Below, one piece after another: positions 8,801 through 16,855 of a stretch of DNA of 36,630 bases. The notes below the pieces were generated by a model. That model searched no databases, had not been told where the DNA came from, and worked only from the letters and a program-made list of their open reading frames with translations. This stretch comes from Oribacterium sp. KHPX15 (lineage in GTDB: Bacteria > Bacillota > Clostridia > Lachnospirales > Lachnospiraceae). Position numbers and translations under genes: made by a program. The stretch is from the NCBI RefSeq assembly GCF_900107835.1, contig NZ_FNRG01000029.1, positions 1 to 36,630 on the forward strand, written 5' to 3'. Numbering within the stretch: position 1 is the stretch's first letter; each line of letters opens with the position of its first letter.

Positions 8801-8900
8801 TCTTGCCAACAGAAAGGCGGAGAATGCAAGGCTTGCTGAAGAAAGAAAGATCCAGGAATACAGAGATGCCATCAGAAGCAATGCACAGCAGCCACTTTAA
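5862..8900 (+). CDS. Large multi-pass membrane protein with disordered N-terminus and cytosolic repeat domain
   Basis: The family of this 1012-residue protein is not recognised. Residues 1-90 are a Gln/Asn/Gly-rich disordered tail. Hydrophobic segments lie near 127-150, 195-215, 332-362, 398-424, 429-446 and 454-475. A second low-complexity loop (about 262-300) repeats NQGM-type motifs like those of the preceding gene. After a Pro-rich stretch (520-550) the rest is soluble, charged and largely helical. It holds two copies of a roughly 40-residue repeat (about 808-838 and 852-882) sharing NLEEGKxWxDGxxxAAFNG, then a coiled-coil-like tail. CGGAGGG precedes the start. The repeat resembles helical linkers in large secreted or phage-associated proteins, but no toxin or nuclease motif was seen. 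It probably forms a membrane complex with its neighbours. Confidence 0.8.
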   Translation: MFQNQNKNSGPGYQGGQNIDPRHQNGQNNNINSGNQNWQNSNIGYGYQGSQNNNNPGYQNGQYNSNPGNRQANNGVAGNQNIQSSINDLRFQEPTFRQYCADPKAPRSYMALIKAEIKQRITGFFKNLPAMLVMMLVVTIATTIFNVYFWSVINDTMWAGRGPWGRLSFIPYLIGGGVYSGSAYKGVTPFETAGLSLTGNLVAPLTFALGLLFPRLLMRRKQGGSKAISEDFSSAIPMRDHYEKALGVQPNPTANKTNSGPGTGMPKNQGMSYNQGMPNNGMPYNQGMQNNQGIPNNQAMSDGQRMAENAKELATTNGYIDLSNLSNNIYMRLGLCCAVIFGFIIRNPFAVPVFAVLLYFSFGQGGQSDIGYLFFRLRSADGRLHNGSKTKVPLFSEGMLIMYYMAVGLFMYSAINVILWFLFNYNFYFRFLVSAGLVAAIFVLGGGGSKQAMNMIPMMIVVAFGAMLFNCITAFADDNGWSESGRTLSGLMHNNGFPKSLGSSFLPPFFWDLAILFGWPIIPPMPPGIIDYIPPEPVPPAPSQNPYDFPERPKEWSLNDEGDVSFVNPITGKREKYGLVGYDENGNPRYIGENGNYYDLEDLLISYDNATSNTQYYQDANKGLQEWLERQRIENSKLSRDGMQYLEDKWKWEAQQAKEEREAEQLFKMWQKYGGELDNKESIMKAMEKAIGEAWKDAEKYKADGEYWDKMTKIAEVTEKVADYSLTGLSYVTGNTKIKDIYDITKKYASNMSQAYADGKGAEGMGKAFLSTSAEMCIDKAAGVMGGDGWHWSAKLTGKVGGEVSKQVCKNLEQGKKWNDGLEKAAFNGTVDYVTDKMDKITGGASGEAAKKVWSNLEEGKDWSDGVGSAAFNGGVKGGIDHLADKVKDMQKENRMETFKNDTANMARAEQNGMSKKGLESLEKLRNDTWVENKKAEEAFGLVTDAIKNESKDIYDKVTGEMGKYERDLTKEHNEKMLKDLANRKAENARLAEERKIQEYRDAIRSNAQQPL

Positions 8901-8917
8901 AAGTATCCAGGAGTTTG

Positions 8918-8944
8918 TATCAGGTTTTCTATGAAAACCTGATA
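8918..8944 (+). other. Perfect 12-bp hairpin between two operon genes
   Basis: TATCAGGTTTTC and its exact complement flank a 3-nt loop. No T-run follows, so it is not a standard terminator. It may be an RNA processing or stabilising element that separates expression of the membrane protein from the following genes. Confidence 0.5.
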
Positions 8945-9011
8945 TGCAGCGTCAGCCGAAGAAGAAGTAGAATTTCAACCGGGTGACGTTCCCAAAAAAG
9001 AGAGGACGGTT

Positions 9012-9650
9012 ATGGAAGGATATAAATCATTCAGGGAAGCTGTAGAGAGCGTTAGCTCCGTGGCAGGTCCCTGGCAGGATATCTCCACGGGAGCATGGCT
9101 AAGCATTGACGACCTTCGTGAAATGGGAAGGGTGTATGATGAAACTACTGAACCAAGCGGGTGGCTCTATTTTGTGACCTTTGAAGAATCCGGTGAGATC
9201 TGTCTTGCAAACACCTGCACAAAAGAAATTAATTTTCTCTTTGTGCCGGAGGGAAGCAAGTATCTTGAACTTATCGGGGCACAGGAAAAACGAATTTACG
9301 AGATACGGCAGGCACTGGTACCGGTAGCATATCAGATGGTAATGGACAAGCTGGAAGAGATGCACGATGATCCTGAGAAATTTGTTGCTGCATTTGAAAG
9401 GGATTCGGAAATGCTTGCTGAAGATATTATTTATCGTGCAGGGCATTTCATGAAACCGGGGTCGAACCCTGTCAACGGAGCAGAAATCAGGGATGAAGAT
9501 GCAGCAAAAGTATATAGGATGCTTAGAACCCCTGGGCTTGCAATGAAAACAGCGGCAACAAGAAACGAAATTAGGAATTCTTCGGAGCCGTTGATCGAAA
9601 CGAATACTCAAACGGTTTTGGAACGTTTGGACTATTGCGGAATGAATTAA
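9012..9650 (+). CDS. Hypothetical protein, 212 residues
   Basis: Not recognised. The protein is soluble and acidic with no signal peptide. The first 80 residues appear mixed alpha/beta with several aromatic and Gly residues (WQDISTGAWLSIDDLREMG), and the rest is mainly helical (about 85-175). It has an excellent ribosome site, AGAGAGGA. It lies between the large membrane protein and the ABC importer on the same strand with no T-run terminator on either side, so it is probably part of the same operon. No catalytic motif was found, and it could be a cytosolic partner of the membrane protein. Confidence 0.75.
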   Translation: MEGYKSFREAVESVSSVAGPWQDISTGAWLSIDDLREMGRVYDETTEPSGWLYFVTFEESGEICLANTCTKEINFLFVPEGSKYLELIGAQEKRIYEIRQALVPVAYQMVMDKLEEMHDDPEKFVAAFERDSEMLAEDIIYRAGHFMKPGSNPVNGAEIRDEDAAKVYRMLRTPGLAMKTAATRNEIRNSSEPLIETNTQTVLERLDYCGMN

Positions 9651-9774
9651 CATTAGCCCCGGTCTGTTTGCAAAGAGAAACTAAAAAACATTATCAATAG
9701 AAAAGTTGGACAGATAGGTTTGTAAATGCCGTATATCAAGGCTAAAAAAACAATATATTGGGGAGGAAGGAAAA

Positions 9775-10899
9775 ATGAAAATAATCGGAATCAGAGGAAT
9801 GTTTGCGGCAGGACTGGTTGCTGTATTGCTGACAGGATGTGCGGGCAATACAACAAAAACTGAGACTGAAGGAGTAAAAACCGAAGCGGCAAAAGCCGGG
9901 ACAGAAGCTCCAAAGCCTGAAACAGAAGCTCCAAAGCCCGAAACAGAACCTCCAAAGGGTTCAGGCGAAGTGAATATCTACACCGCCGTGGATCAGGTGC
10001 ATTCAGAAAAAATCTTCAAGGAATTTGAAGAAGCCACCGGAATAAAGGTGAACCCTGTATATGATCTTGAAGCAAATAAAACCACGGGACTAACAAACAA
10101 GATACTCATGGAAATGGAGCATCCGGTGTGTGATGTATTCTGGAACAATGAATTTGCCCAGACCATAGAACTCGAGAAACAGGGAGCATTGGCACCGTAT
10201 GTTTCGCCTGTAGCTTCTGATATTCCTGATGCCTATAAAGATAAGGACGGGTACTGGACGGCCTTTGGCGGAAGAGCCAGAACCTTGCTTGTGAACACGG
10301 ATCTTCTCGAAGAAAAGGATTATCCGGCATCAATATTTGACCTTACAAATGGGAAATATGAGGGAGATCAGATAGCTATAGCATACCCCATGTTCGGTAC
10401 CACTCGTACTCAGGCGGCTGCCATTTATGCAGCTATCGGTGCAGAAAAGGGCAAGGAATTCTTTCAGAAGCTTAAGGACAGCGGAGTACAGGTAGTGGAC
10501 GGAAATTCCGTAACCAAGGACATGGCTGCTGCCGGTCAGGTTAAGATAGGTTATACCGACACTGATGATGCCAAGGAAGCTTTGGAAGATGGTGCTCCCG
10601 TTGAAATGTGTTTCACCGATCAGGAGGAGGGAGGCCTCGGCAACCTGATCACCCCCAATACCGTAGCCATGATAAAGGGCGCTCCCAATGAAGATAATGC
10701 AAAGATATTCATTGATTACATTATCTCTCTGGACATGGAGAAGGAGCTTATCGATATGGGATTCTTTGATCTGTCCATAAGACCGGATGCACCGGTCGAA
10801 GGCCTGAAAGTCAAAGGTATGAATGTAAACCTTGTGGAAGTATATGATATGCTGGAGACAGCAAGCAATGACATGCAGGAAATATTTTCAGTACAGTAA
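9775..10899 (+). CDS. ABC importer substrate-binding lipoprotein (iron(III)/thiamine/phosphonate-like family)
   Basis: This 374-residue extracellular binding protein delivers a small ligand to the permease encoded next. A signal peptide ends in the lipobox LLTGC (Cys about residue 22). A Lys/Glu/Pro-rich linker with repeated EAPKPET follows, then a family 1 solute-binding domain beginning GEVNIYTAVDQ. The arrangement and the TDTDDA and NTVAMIKGAPN stretches match the FbpA/ThiB/PhnS group. The C-terminal Tyr-Tyr pair that coordinates ferric ion in classical FbpA is not evident, so iron is not assured; thiamine, spermidine or a phosphonate are alternatives. GGGAGGAAGG precedes the start. The permease gene overlaps its last 32 bp. 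Confidence 0.85.
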   Translation: MKIIGIRGMFAAGLVAVLLTGCAGNTTKTETEGVKTEAAKAGTEAPKPETEAPKPETEPPKGSGEVNIYTAVDQVHSEKIFKEFEEATGIKVNPVYDLEANKTTGLTNKILMEMEHPVCDVFWNNEFAQTIELEKQGALAPYVSPVASDIPDAYKDKDGYWTAFGGRARTLLVNTDLLEEKDYPASIFDLTNGKYEGDQIAIAYPMFGTTRTQAAAIYAAIGAEKGKEFFQKLKDSGVQVVDGNSVTKDMAAAGQVKIGYTDTDDAKEALEDGAPVEMCFTDQEEGGLGNLITPNTVAMIKGAPNEDNAKIFIDYIISLDMEKELIDMGFFDLSIRPDAPVEGLKVKGMNVNLVEVYDMLETASNDMQEIFSVQ

Positions 10900-12412
10900 A
10901 ATCACAACAGTATGCCTTGTGTATATGCTGCTTACTTTTCTTCCCGTAATCTGCTTTATGATTTCGGGAAGACTTGAGGGAGAAGTCTCTCTAAACGCTC
11001 GCAGGGCAGGATTGATGGTCAATTCTTTCGTGATAGCATTTTTCACTGTGGCGATCTGCCTTATGATTTCGGTTTTTGCGTCACTGTGGATTTATACGGA
11101 ATTTAGCAGGCGGTCGCTGCTGCGCTGGTTTTTTCTCACACTGGCGCCGGTACCGCCATATATTTATGCACTTTCGTACATGAATTTTCTCAGGTTCATG
11201 GGAAGATACTTCCCGGAGGTTTTGAGATACAGAATGGCAGGAATATTTCCCTGTGTTGTGGTGGAGACCTTCGTATACCTGCCTTTTGCCTGTGCAGCGG
11301 CACTTATCGCTCTTGATCAGGTTAATGAAAAGGAATGGTCCGCAGCTTTGTTATTTGACAATGCAGACAAAGTCTTTTTCAAAGTGATATTCCCAAAACA
11401 GCTCCCCTGGCTTCTGGCCATCGGTGCTATCATATTTGTTTTATCCATCACAGATTATTCAATACCGTCACTGTTTCAGGTTAATGTTTATTCCATGGAG
11501 ATATTCAGCGATTACTCGGCGGCGGGACAGAGTGTACATTCTTTGTATCTTTCTTTTCCACTAATGCTTACATCTGCTGTTGTAATCATATTTTCACTTC
11601 TGCCTTTGAAGAATATTTCCTATACCATGAAGGCTGAGACAGGGATAAAACCTGCTTATTCAAAGTGGCTGAAGGCGGCAGGAGTGACTGCTGTTTTACT
11701 GACATTACTTCAGATCATTCTTCCGATTATTTCATTTATTCCTTCTATGCAGAATTTGGGCGATGATCTGATTTCGGCATCTTCAGAGCTATGGAATTCC
11801 TGTATTTCCGGGCTGATTGCTGTGCTTATCCTGACTGTGCCCTCGGCGGCAATGGCATTGCTGCTCTCAAAAGATGATATGAGCTTTAAAACCATTGTCT
11901 GGGTGATTGCCGTGCTTCCCTTGTGTATTCCGGGGGTTTTGACTGGCATAGGAGTTTTGAAACTCTTCAGTTCAACGTCTTTATATGTTTTAAGGAACGG
12001 AGCATTATTTCCCGGCTTAGGCCTGGCCATACGTTATATGCCATTTGCTGTGCTCATACAATACGGCTGTTATTTAAGGATAGACCGTGACAGGATTCGT
12101 GCAGCGAAGCTTCTGCAAAACCATAGGGGCAGTGCATTCCTGAGGGTACAGCTTCCGCTAATGGTGCCGGGACTTATCATTGCAGGCATAACAGTTTTTT
12201 TGCTTGCCCTTGGGGATGTGGGGACCTCCCTTGTGCTAATGATGCCAGGAAGGGAACCTATGTCTGTTAAGATATATAACTATCTTCACTATGGTTCCTC
12301 AGAGAAGGTGACGGCTTTCTGCATGATGCAGATGGTGGTGAGCCTGGTGATGATGGGAACTGTATGTTCACTTTCAAAGTGGTTTCAAAGAAGAAATATT
12401 TCCAATGGGTAA
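10868..12412 (+). CDS. ABC importer permease, fused double-domain (FbpB/ThiP type)
   Basis: This 514-residue inner-membrane permease contains two tandem copies of the six-helix binding-protein-dependent transport domain, as in FbpB and ThiP. Each half has an EAA-type cytoplasmic loop that docks on the ATPase: EWSAALLFDNADKVFFKV in the first and RAAKLLQNHRGSAFLRV in the second. The start at 10868 is preferred because GGAG (10854-10857) sits ten bases before it; the frame is open to 10832. It therefore overlaps the binding-protein gene by 32 bp, implying translational coupling. The ATPase gene follows. Confidence 0.87.
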   Translation: MTCRKYFQYSKITTVCLVYMLLTFLPVICFMISGRLEGEVSLNARRAGLMVNSFVIAFFTVAICLMISVFASLWIYTEFSRRSLLRWFFLTLAPVPPYIYALSYMNFLRFMGRYFPEVLRYRMAGIFPCVVVETFVYLPFACAAALIALDQVNEKEWSAALLFDNADKVFFKVIFPKQLPWLLAIGAIIFVLSITDYSIPSLFQVNVYSMEIFSDYSAAGQSVHSLYLSFPLMLTSAVVIIFSLLPLKNISYTMKAETGIKPAYSKWLKAAGVTAVLLTLLQIILPIISFIPSMQNLGDDLISASSELWNSCISGLIAVLILTVPSAAMALLLSKDDMSFKTIVWVIAVLPLCIPGVLTGIGVLKLFSSTSLYVLRNGALFPGLGLAIRYMPFAVLIQYGCYLRIDRDRIRAAKLLQNHRGSAFLRVQLPLMVPGLIIAGITVFLLALGDVGTSLVLMMPGREPMSVKIYNYLHYGSSEKVTAFCMMQMVVSLVMMGTVCSLSKWFQRRNISNG

Positions 12413-12489
12413 TGAGGGTACAGTGGTTAGAATCAGTTTAGTGATTTTTATCTGTGCCTCCTATCGTTTATGAGGGAATGGAGACCAAT

Positions 12490-13113
12490 ATGTTCGAGAT
12501 AAAAGGTATAATAAAAGAATACCCATCAGTAAGGGCTTTGGATAATGTTTCCCTTAGTATAGATGATGGTGAGCTTATATCCATACAGGGAGAGAGTGGC
12601 TGCGGTAAATCAACGCTTCTTCAGATTATCGCCGGTATCATAATGGCTGATTCAGGAACCATCACAAAGAATAACGAACCGCTTTCCTGTATTCCTCACA
12701 AAAGAGGAGTATCTATGGTGTTCCAGGACAGTTTGTTATTCAATAATATGACGGTAAGTGAAAATATCCTTTTCGGATGTCCTCACAAAGACAGGGAACA
12801 CAGGGATAAGACTGTCAGGGAACTTGCGGATGCTTACGGAATTGGTGATTTACTTAAGCGCTACCCATATCAGATATCCGGAGGACAGGCCCGCAGGGCT
12901 GCTCTTGCAAGAGCCCTTGCCTGTGAGAGAGAGCTTTTGCTGTTGGATGAGCCTTTCTCGAATCTTGACAAAGACTTGAAGGAAAACATTATCAAACGCA
13001 CCAGGGAGCTCTGTGAGGGAAAATGTTCAGCCATTTTGGTGACACACAGTGAAGCAGAAGCATTGGCGTTTTGTGACAGACACCTATATATGGAAGAGGG
13101 CCACATACTGTGA
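12490..13113 (+). CDS. ABC importer ATPase
   Basis: This 207-residue nucleotide-binding subunit powers the importer. All key motifs are present: Walker A GESGCGKST (34-42), Q-loop in VFQDS, signature SGGQARRAALARALA, Walker B LLLLDEP, and switch His in VTHSEAEAL. It ends shortly after the switch region, so it lacks the C-terminal regulatory domain found in many FbpC/PotA proteins. The start is set at ATG 12490 (MFEIKGIIKEYPS) behind GGAG; longer in-frame starts at 12454 and 12478 are less well placed. With the two preceding genes it forms a complete importer. Confidence 0.9.
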   Translation: MFEIKGIIKEYPSVRALDNVSLSIDDGELISIQGESGCGKSTLLQIIAGIIMADSGTITKNNEPLSCIPHKRGVSMVFQDSLLFNNMTVSENILFGCPHKDREHRDKTVRELADAYGIGDLLKRYPYQISGGQARRAALARALACERELLLLDEPFSNLDKDLKENIIKRTRELCEGKCSAILVTHSEAEALAFCDRHLYMEEGHIL

Positions 13114-13171
13114 AAACTGCATGTAAGTACTACTTGCGCCGCAGTACTAAGGTGTAGGACTGGAGATAAGT

Positions 13172-14206
13172 ATGAATAAAAAGAGCATATTGATACTTGT
13201 AATAATATTCGGACTGCTCATAATTTCAGGTATCGCCTATCAGATCTTAACGAGAAAACCGGTGACGCAAAAGGATGAAGCATTAACGGTACTTATGGCA
13301 GGTACGGAAATCTCAGCACTGTTTGACGACGGGGATGAGGTATGGGCAGGTACGGGAGAAGGTGTATTCATTATCAATCGAGATACCGGTGAAACGATAA
13401 AAAAGCTGGATCCGGATATACATATGATCTTTTCCGCCATGATTACAAAGACAGAGGACGGTCTCATCTGGGTAGGACATGAGGACGGTTTAAGTGCATT
13501 TGACATGGAGTATAATGAGGTATATAGATTCAGTTCCCCTGAAATCCCCCAAGGCCGCGTAAATACACTTCTGGCAGATGAAGACGGTCTCTGGGCAGGA
13601 AGTCAGAACGGAGCCGCGCATTTAAGTCTAAGGGAAGGATCCTGGGTTGTGGACGAAATACTGACAACAGAGTCAGGACTCTCAGAAGATGTGGTTCAGG
13701 TCATAAAGAAAGTTGGTGATGAACTGTGGTTTGGTTCCTATCTTGCAAGGGAAAAGGGAGGCATAAGCATTTTTTCGGATGCAGGATGGACTTACCTGAA
13801 TGTTGACGACGGTATTCCCCATAGCTACATAAATGCGATACTTCCGCTTTCAGACACCAAAGTTCTCATTGGCAGCGGTCAGATGATATACGGAGGTTTA
13901 AGTATTGCCGAAAAAACAGATGAAAAATGGACTATAACCGCTAACCTGGATCAGAATGACGGGATTCCGGGGATGAAGGTCAGGGACTTGTTCATGGATT
14001 CCGCCGGACGGCTCTTTATCACCACAGAAGCGGAAGGAATCATCATTCTTAAGAATCCTGAAGAGCTTAATACTACTCCACTTGAAGGACAGATTCTGAG
14101 CCAGGAAAACGGACTTTCAGATAATGAGGTCAAATGCATCATCGAATGTGACAGCTGTTATTTCTTTGGATGCAAATACGGACTGACAAGGTGGGATAAG
14201 ATTTAA
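13172..14206 (+). CDS. Membrane-anchored beta-propeller protein (two-component-regulator-propeller repeats)
   Basis: The protein of 344 residues has one N-terminal membrane anchor (about 5-23) followed by an outside-facing beta-propeller. The repeats have the character of Reg_prop units: a turn such as DDGDEVWAGTGEGVFIINRD, EDGLIWVGHEDGLSAFD, or EDGLWAGSQNGAAHLS about every 45 residues. In hybrid two-component sensors such propellers sense ligands outside the cell, but here no kinase follows, so it may be a stand-alone ligand or protein binder. GGAG lies upstream of the start. It starts 58 bp after the ATPase gene and 35 bp before the next lipoprotein gene, suggesting a job coupled to the importer. 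Confidence 0.8.
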   Translation: MNKKSILILVIIFGLLIISGIAYQILTRKPVTQKDEALTVLMAGTEISALFDDGDEVWAGTGEGVFIINRDTGETIKKLDPDIHMIFSAMITKTEDGLIWVGHEDGLSAFDMEYNEVYRFSSPEIPQGRVNTLLADEDGLWAGSQNGAAHLSLREGSWVVDEILTTESGLSEDVVQVIKKVGDELWFGSYLAREKGGISIFSDAGWTYLNVDDGIPHSYINAILPLSDTKVLIGSGQMIYGGLSIAEKTDEKWTITANLDQNDGIPGMKVRDLFMDSAGRLFITTEAEGIIILKNPEELNTTPLEGQILSQENGLSDNEVKCIIECDSCYFFGCKYGLTRWDKI

Positions 14207-14241
14207 ATTTACATATAATCCAGTTGGAAGGATAAAGAGAT

Positions 14242-15504
14242 ATGAACAAAAGAGTAATCTTATTCATTACGATGATTTTTTCTGTGATCATTTTATCAGG
14301 ATTCTCAAGCTGTCATGGACCGCAGTATGAAGAATCTGAAAAAACAGAGATGGAGGAAAAGGGCAGTGCGGTAATGCAGGCCTGGCTGGATGAATACATT
14401 CCCGGGTCAAAAGTGCTTTCAGCGGAGGCTTACGTTGAGAGGTATCCCAGTGGTCCCTATTATCTTTCGGATATTGTTGACGGAAGCTTTAATGACGGGG
14501 AAATGGACCGGAAGTATGAGGTTAAGATTGAAAACGGGGAAGTATTTCTCGAAGGAGATATGAATTTTCTTACCGAGAGGGTAAAGCCCTATATTCTTGA
14601 AGCTCTTAAGCTTTCCGGGAAAAGTCCTGAGTGCAGTTTCAGAGGGTTTAATGTTTCCATGCAGCAGGAGGCAACGCTCTTTCGCAAAGGAAAGGCACAT
14701 GATGAAAAGTCTGTGGATGTTGAAATGCTTCCGGGAGAACTCGTAATTGCACTGACCGAAGCAGATCCCGAAGGAATGAGGGAATTTCTGAACCGAAATG
14801 AAGACGATATCATAAACTGGAATCAGGAGGCATGCGTCCTTATAGATGAATTTGTAAAGAAGTCGGATAAGAGACCTGTGATATGCGTGAAAGGAGACAT
14901 TACCATTCCCGAAGATTGCGATCTTCAAAAATATAATATGGCTTTTTTTGACAGTCTTAACAAAACGGAAGGACTGTATTTTCGATATGTTTCACTCTGT
15001 CAGCATCCCGGAACATTGAAAGAAGATATATTTGCTCCGGATAGCATGGGGCCTTACTACATTGAAGTTACATGCAACGGAAGAAATACCGAATACGAAA
15101 GATATGTAAGAAAGCCCTTTGAGGATTTCTTTATAGAATATAAGGAAGAATATTATCGGGAAGAAAGCCGCAACGGCACTATTACTGTTAAAGAGCAGTA
15201 TAAAAATGATGTGGGACGTCTCAGCATGAACAAGACTGAGAATGGCTATGGATTCAGCTTCAAGGATGATGACTGGTTCATTTTCACGATATTAACTGAC
15301 GGAAGTTCAAAACTTAATGAACACGAATATACCGATCGCTTCGATCAGGCTGCAAATCTTGGTTCAGGTTCCTATGGGGGCAACCGTTATATTGATCATG
15401 AACTTCATTGGAAAAAGAGAGACGATGGAGCTTTGATACTTGCTAATGATGACGGTACTGCAGCGTGGCTGGATAATGCAGATGAACTTATAATAAGGGA
15501 TTGA
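14242..15504 (+). CDS. Predicted lipoprotein, 420 residues, unknown function
   Basis: A signal peptide ends at FSSC (Cys24), a plausible lipobox, so the protein is probably tethered outside the membrane. The mature part is acidic and rich in Tyr, Glu and Asp. It begins with a helical segment (EEKGSAVMQAWLDEYIPGSK) and continues as mixed alpha/beta with many aromatic residues. No catalytic motif or named family was recognised. AAGGATAAAGAG precedes the ATG. As last gene of the cluster it may work with the propeller protein and binding protein at the cell surface. A gap of 162 bp with no strong terminator separates it from the PTS gene. Confidence 0.75.
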   Translation: MNKRVILFITMIFSVIILSGFSSCHGPQYEESEKTEMEEKGSAVMQAWLDEYIPGSKVLSAEAYVERYPSGPYYLSDIVDGSFNDGEMDRKYEVKIENGEVFLEGDMNFLTERVKPYILEALKLSGKSPECSFRGFNVSMQQEATLFRKGKAHDEKSVDVEMLPGELVIALTEADPEGMREFLNRNEDDIINWNQEACVLIDEFVKKSDKRPVICVKGDITIPEDCDLQKYNMAFFDSLNKTEGLYFRYVSLCQHPGTLKEDIFAPDSMGPYYIEVTCNGRNTEYERYVRKPFEDFFIEYKEEYYREESRNGTITVKEQYKNDVGRLSMNKTENGYGFSFKDDDWFIFTILTDGSSKLNEHEYTDRFDQAANLGSGSYGGNRYIDHELHWKKRDDGALILANDDGTAAWLDNADELIIRD

Positions 15505-15666
15505 TAAATACTTGCAATTCTCTCGAAGAAGAATCAATAGAAATGACTATTGAACGACTGTAGGAAAAATAAAAGATATCTTCGTATTTTTTTAGTAATA
15601 AAATTATGAAAATGAATCGATAGAATAGTAGTGTAAACCGTATAGATGAACTATGAGGAGAAGTGT

Positions 15667-15993
15667 ATGGATATTAATAATTTCAATGAAGACGATTATA
15701 GTGAGATGCTCATGGGAATGATCGTAAATGGCGGAGAGGCCAGAGATAATGCTCTGAAGGCAATTCAGGCTGCAAAAAAAGGGAATTTTGAAGAAGCTGA
15801 TGAATTACTTAAAAATTGTGACGAAACTCTTCTTGAGGCACATCAGATTCAGACCGCTATGATTCAATCGGAAATAAATGGTGAGTATATTCCTATGATG
15901 TCTATGATGGTACATGCTCAGGATATTCTGATGGACGCCATGGCTATAAAAGATATGGCAGTTGAATTTGTAGAGCTGTATAAAAGGTTATAG
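15667..15993 (+). CDS. PTS lactose/cellobiose-family EIIA component
   Basis: This small (108-residue) all-helical protein carries phosphate from HPr to the EIIB component of a sugar phosphotransferase system. The family is recognised by SEMLMGMIVNGGEARDNALKAI near the start and by MVHAQDILMDA, whose His83 is the phosphate acceptor. The start at 15667 is chosen because GAGGAG lies seven bases before it; an ATG seven codons earlier overlaps that site. It is an orphan, with no EIIB or EIIC nearby. It may serve a distant PTS or act as a regulator. Confidence 0.9.
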   Translation: MDINNFNEDDYSEMLMGMIVNGGEARDNALKAIQAAKKGNFEEADELLKNCDETLLEAHQIQTAMIQSEINGEYIPMMSMMVHAQDILMDAMAIKDMAVEFVELYKRL

Positions 15994-16112
15994 TGAAATT
16001 TTGATAGTTCCAGAAAATACACAGACATTAAGGTATGGTAGATGTGCTTTTCTTACGTTTTTCTCTCAGTACTGACATATAATTTCATGTTTAAATAGCA
16101 TTGCAATATGGG

Positions 16113-16157
16113 AAAAGGTCTCTGATCAATAATCGATTGATTAGGGCCCTTTTTTTA
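16113..16157 (+). terminator. Intrinsic terminator after the PTS gene
   Basis: AAAAGGTCTCTGATCAAT pairs with ATTGATTAGGGCCCTTTT, with two wobbles and one mismatch, followed by seven or more T. Confidence 0.75.
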
Positions 16158-16196
16158 TGAAAAAATCCGGACCGGAACAAGATTATGGTATTTGTT

Positions 16197-16536
16197 ATTC
16201 AGCTGTTTTCCGCAGGTATGGTCATGATTCCATACATAGTAGTAAAAGGAGGATTCTACGGAGTAAGACTCGACCTGACTACAATCATACTGCTTTTTAT
16301 CGTAGGACTTGTTCATACAGGAATTGCATATGTTCTCTATTTCGGAAGCATGGATGGATTGAGAGCGCAGTCGGTTGCCATCCTTAGTTACATCGATCCG
16401 GTTTCTGCATTGTTGTTTTCAGCTTTCCTTTTGAAGGAACCGCTAAATATCGTAGGAATCATAGGTGCAATAATGATTATTGGGTCCGCTGTCATTAGTG
16501 AGATGCAGATTGGGCTTCCAAATGGAAAGTAAGTGC
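16197..16536 (+). pseudogene. 5'-truncated EamA transporter (partial duplicate)
   Basis: These 340 bp align without gaps to the 3' end of the intact EamA gene at 29046-29385 on the other strand. The last roughly 111 residues are preserved with only five substitutions, and the reading frame is open to the stop. The N-terminal two-thirds, including the first half of the transporter, is missing. Similarity starts abruptly at ATTCAGCTG, about 40 bp after a terminator, and ends just past the stop codon. With no promoter or ribosome site before the preserved part, it is regarded as a dead fragment from a recombination event. Confidence 0.9.
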
Positions 16537-16704
16537 ATCCAACCTCATAAGTGTGACGGTATTGCACAGGGTCACGATGGAATAAATTATTCTCTTGCAC
16601 ATCGTGAAGCTTCGGTAACAATTAAATATTGCCGAAACATCCGGGCCCACCGGAATTTTCCTATTATCTCTTCGTTAAACAAGGGTTTTGCGAAATAATT
16701 GTAT

Positions 16705-16732
16705 TATGCAGTTACCTTTATGCAGTTACCTT
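16705..16732. repeat. 14-bp tandem duplication
   Basis: TATGCAGTTACCTT occurs twice in direct succession (16705-16718 and 16719-16732), with a partial third match near 16769. It lies in the 320-bp gene-free stretch 16537-16855. That stretch also holds a small hairpin (TTCGGTAA...TTGCCGAA, about 16612-16637) and shows no gene. Confidence 0.6.
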
Positions 16733-16855
16733 TGCAAAACTGATAATACCCCGAAATTAAGCATTTACCTTTTCAAGTGACGCTGCATACTGTGTGCATT
16801 TTAATTGAAAAACTAAATTCTTATCCTCCTGTATGAGTCAAAATTTTATTGAAAT

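Noticed and set aside
16185-16532. A functional half-size EamA transporter
   Set aside because: It begins in mid-helix, lacks a ribosome site and corresponds exactly to the end of an intact gene elsewhere.
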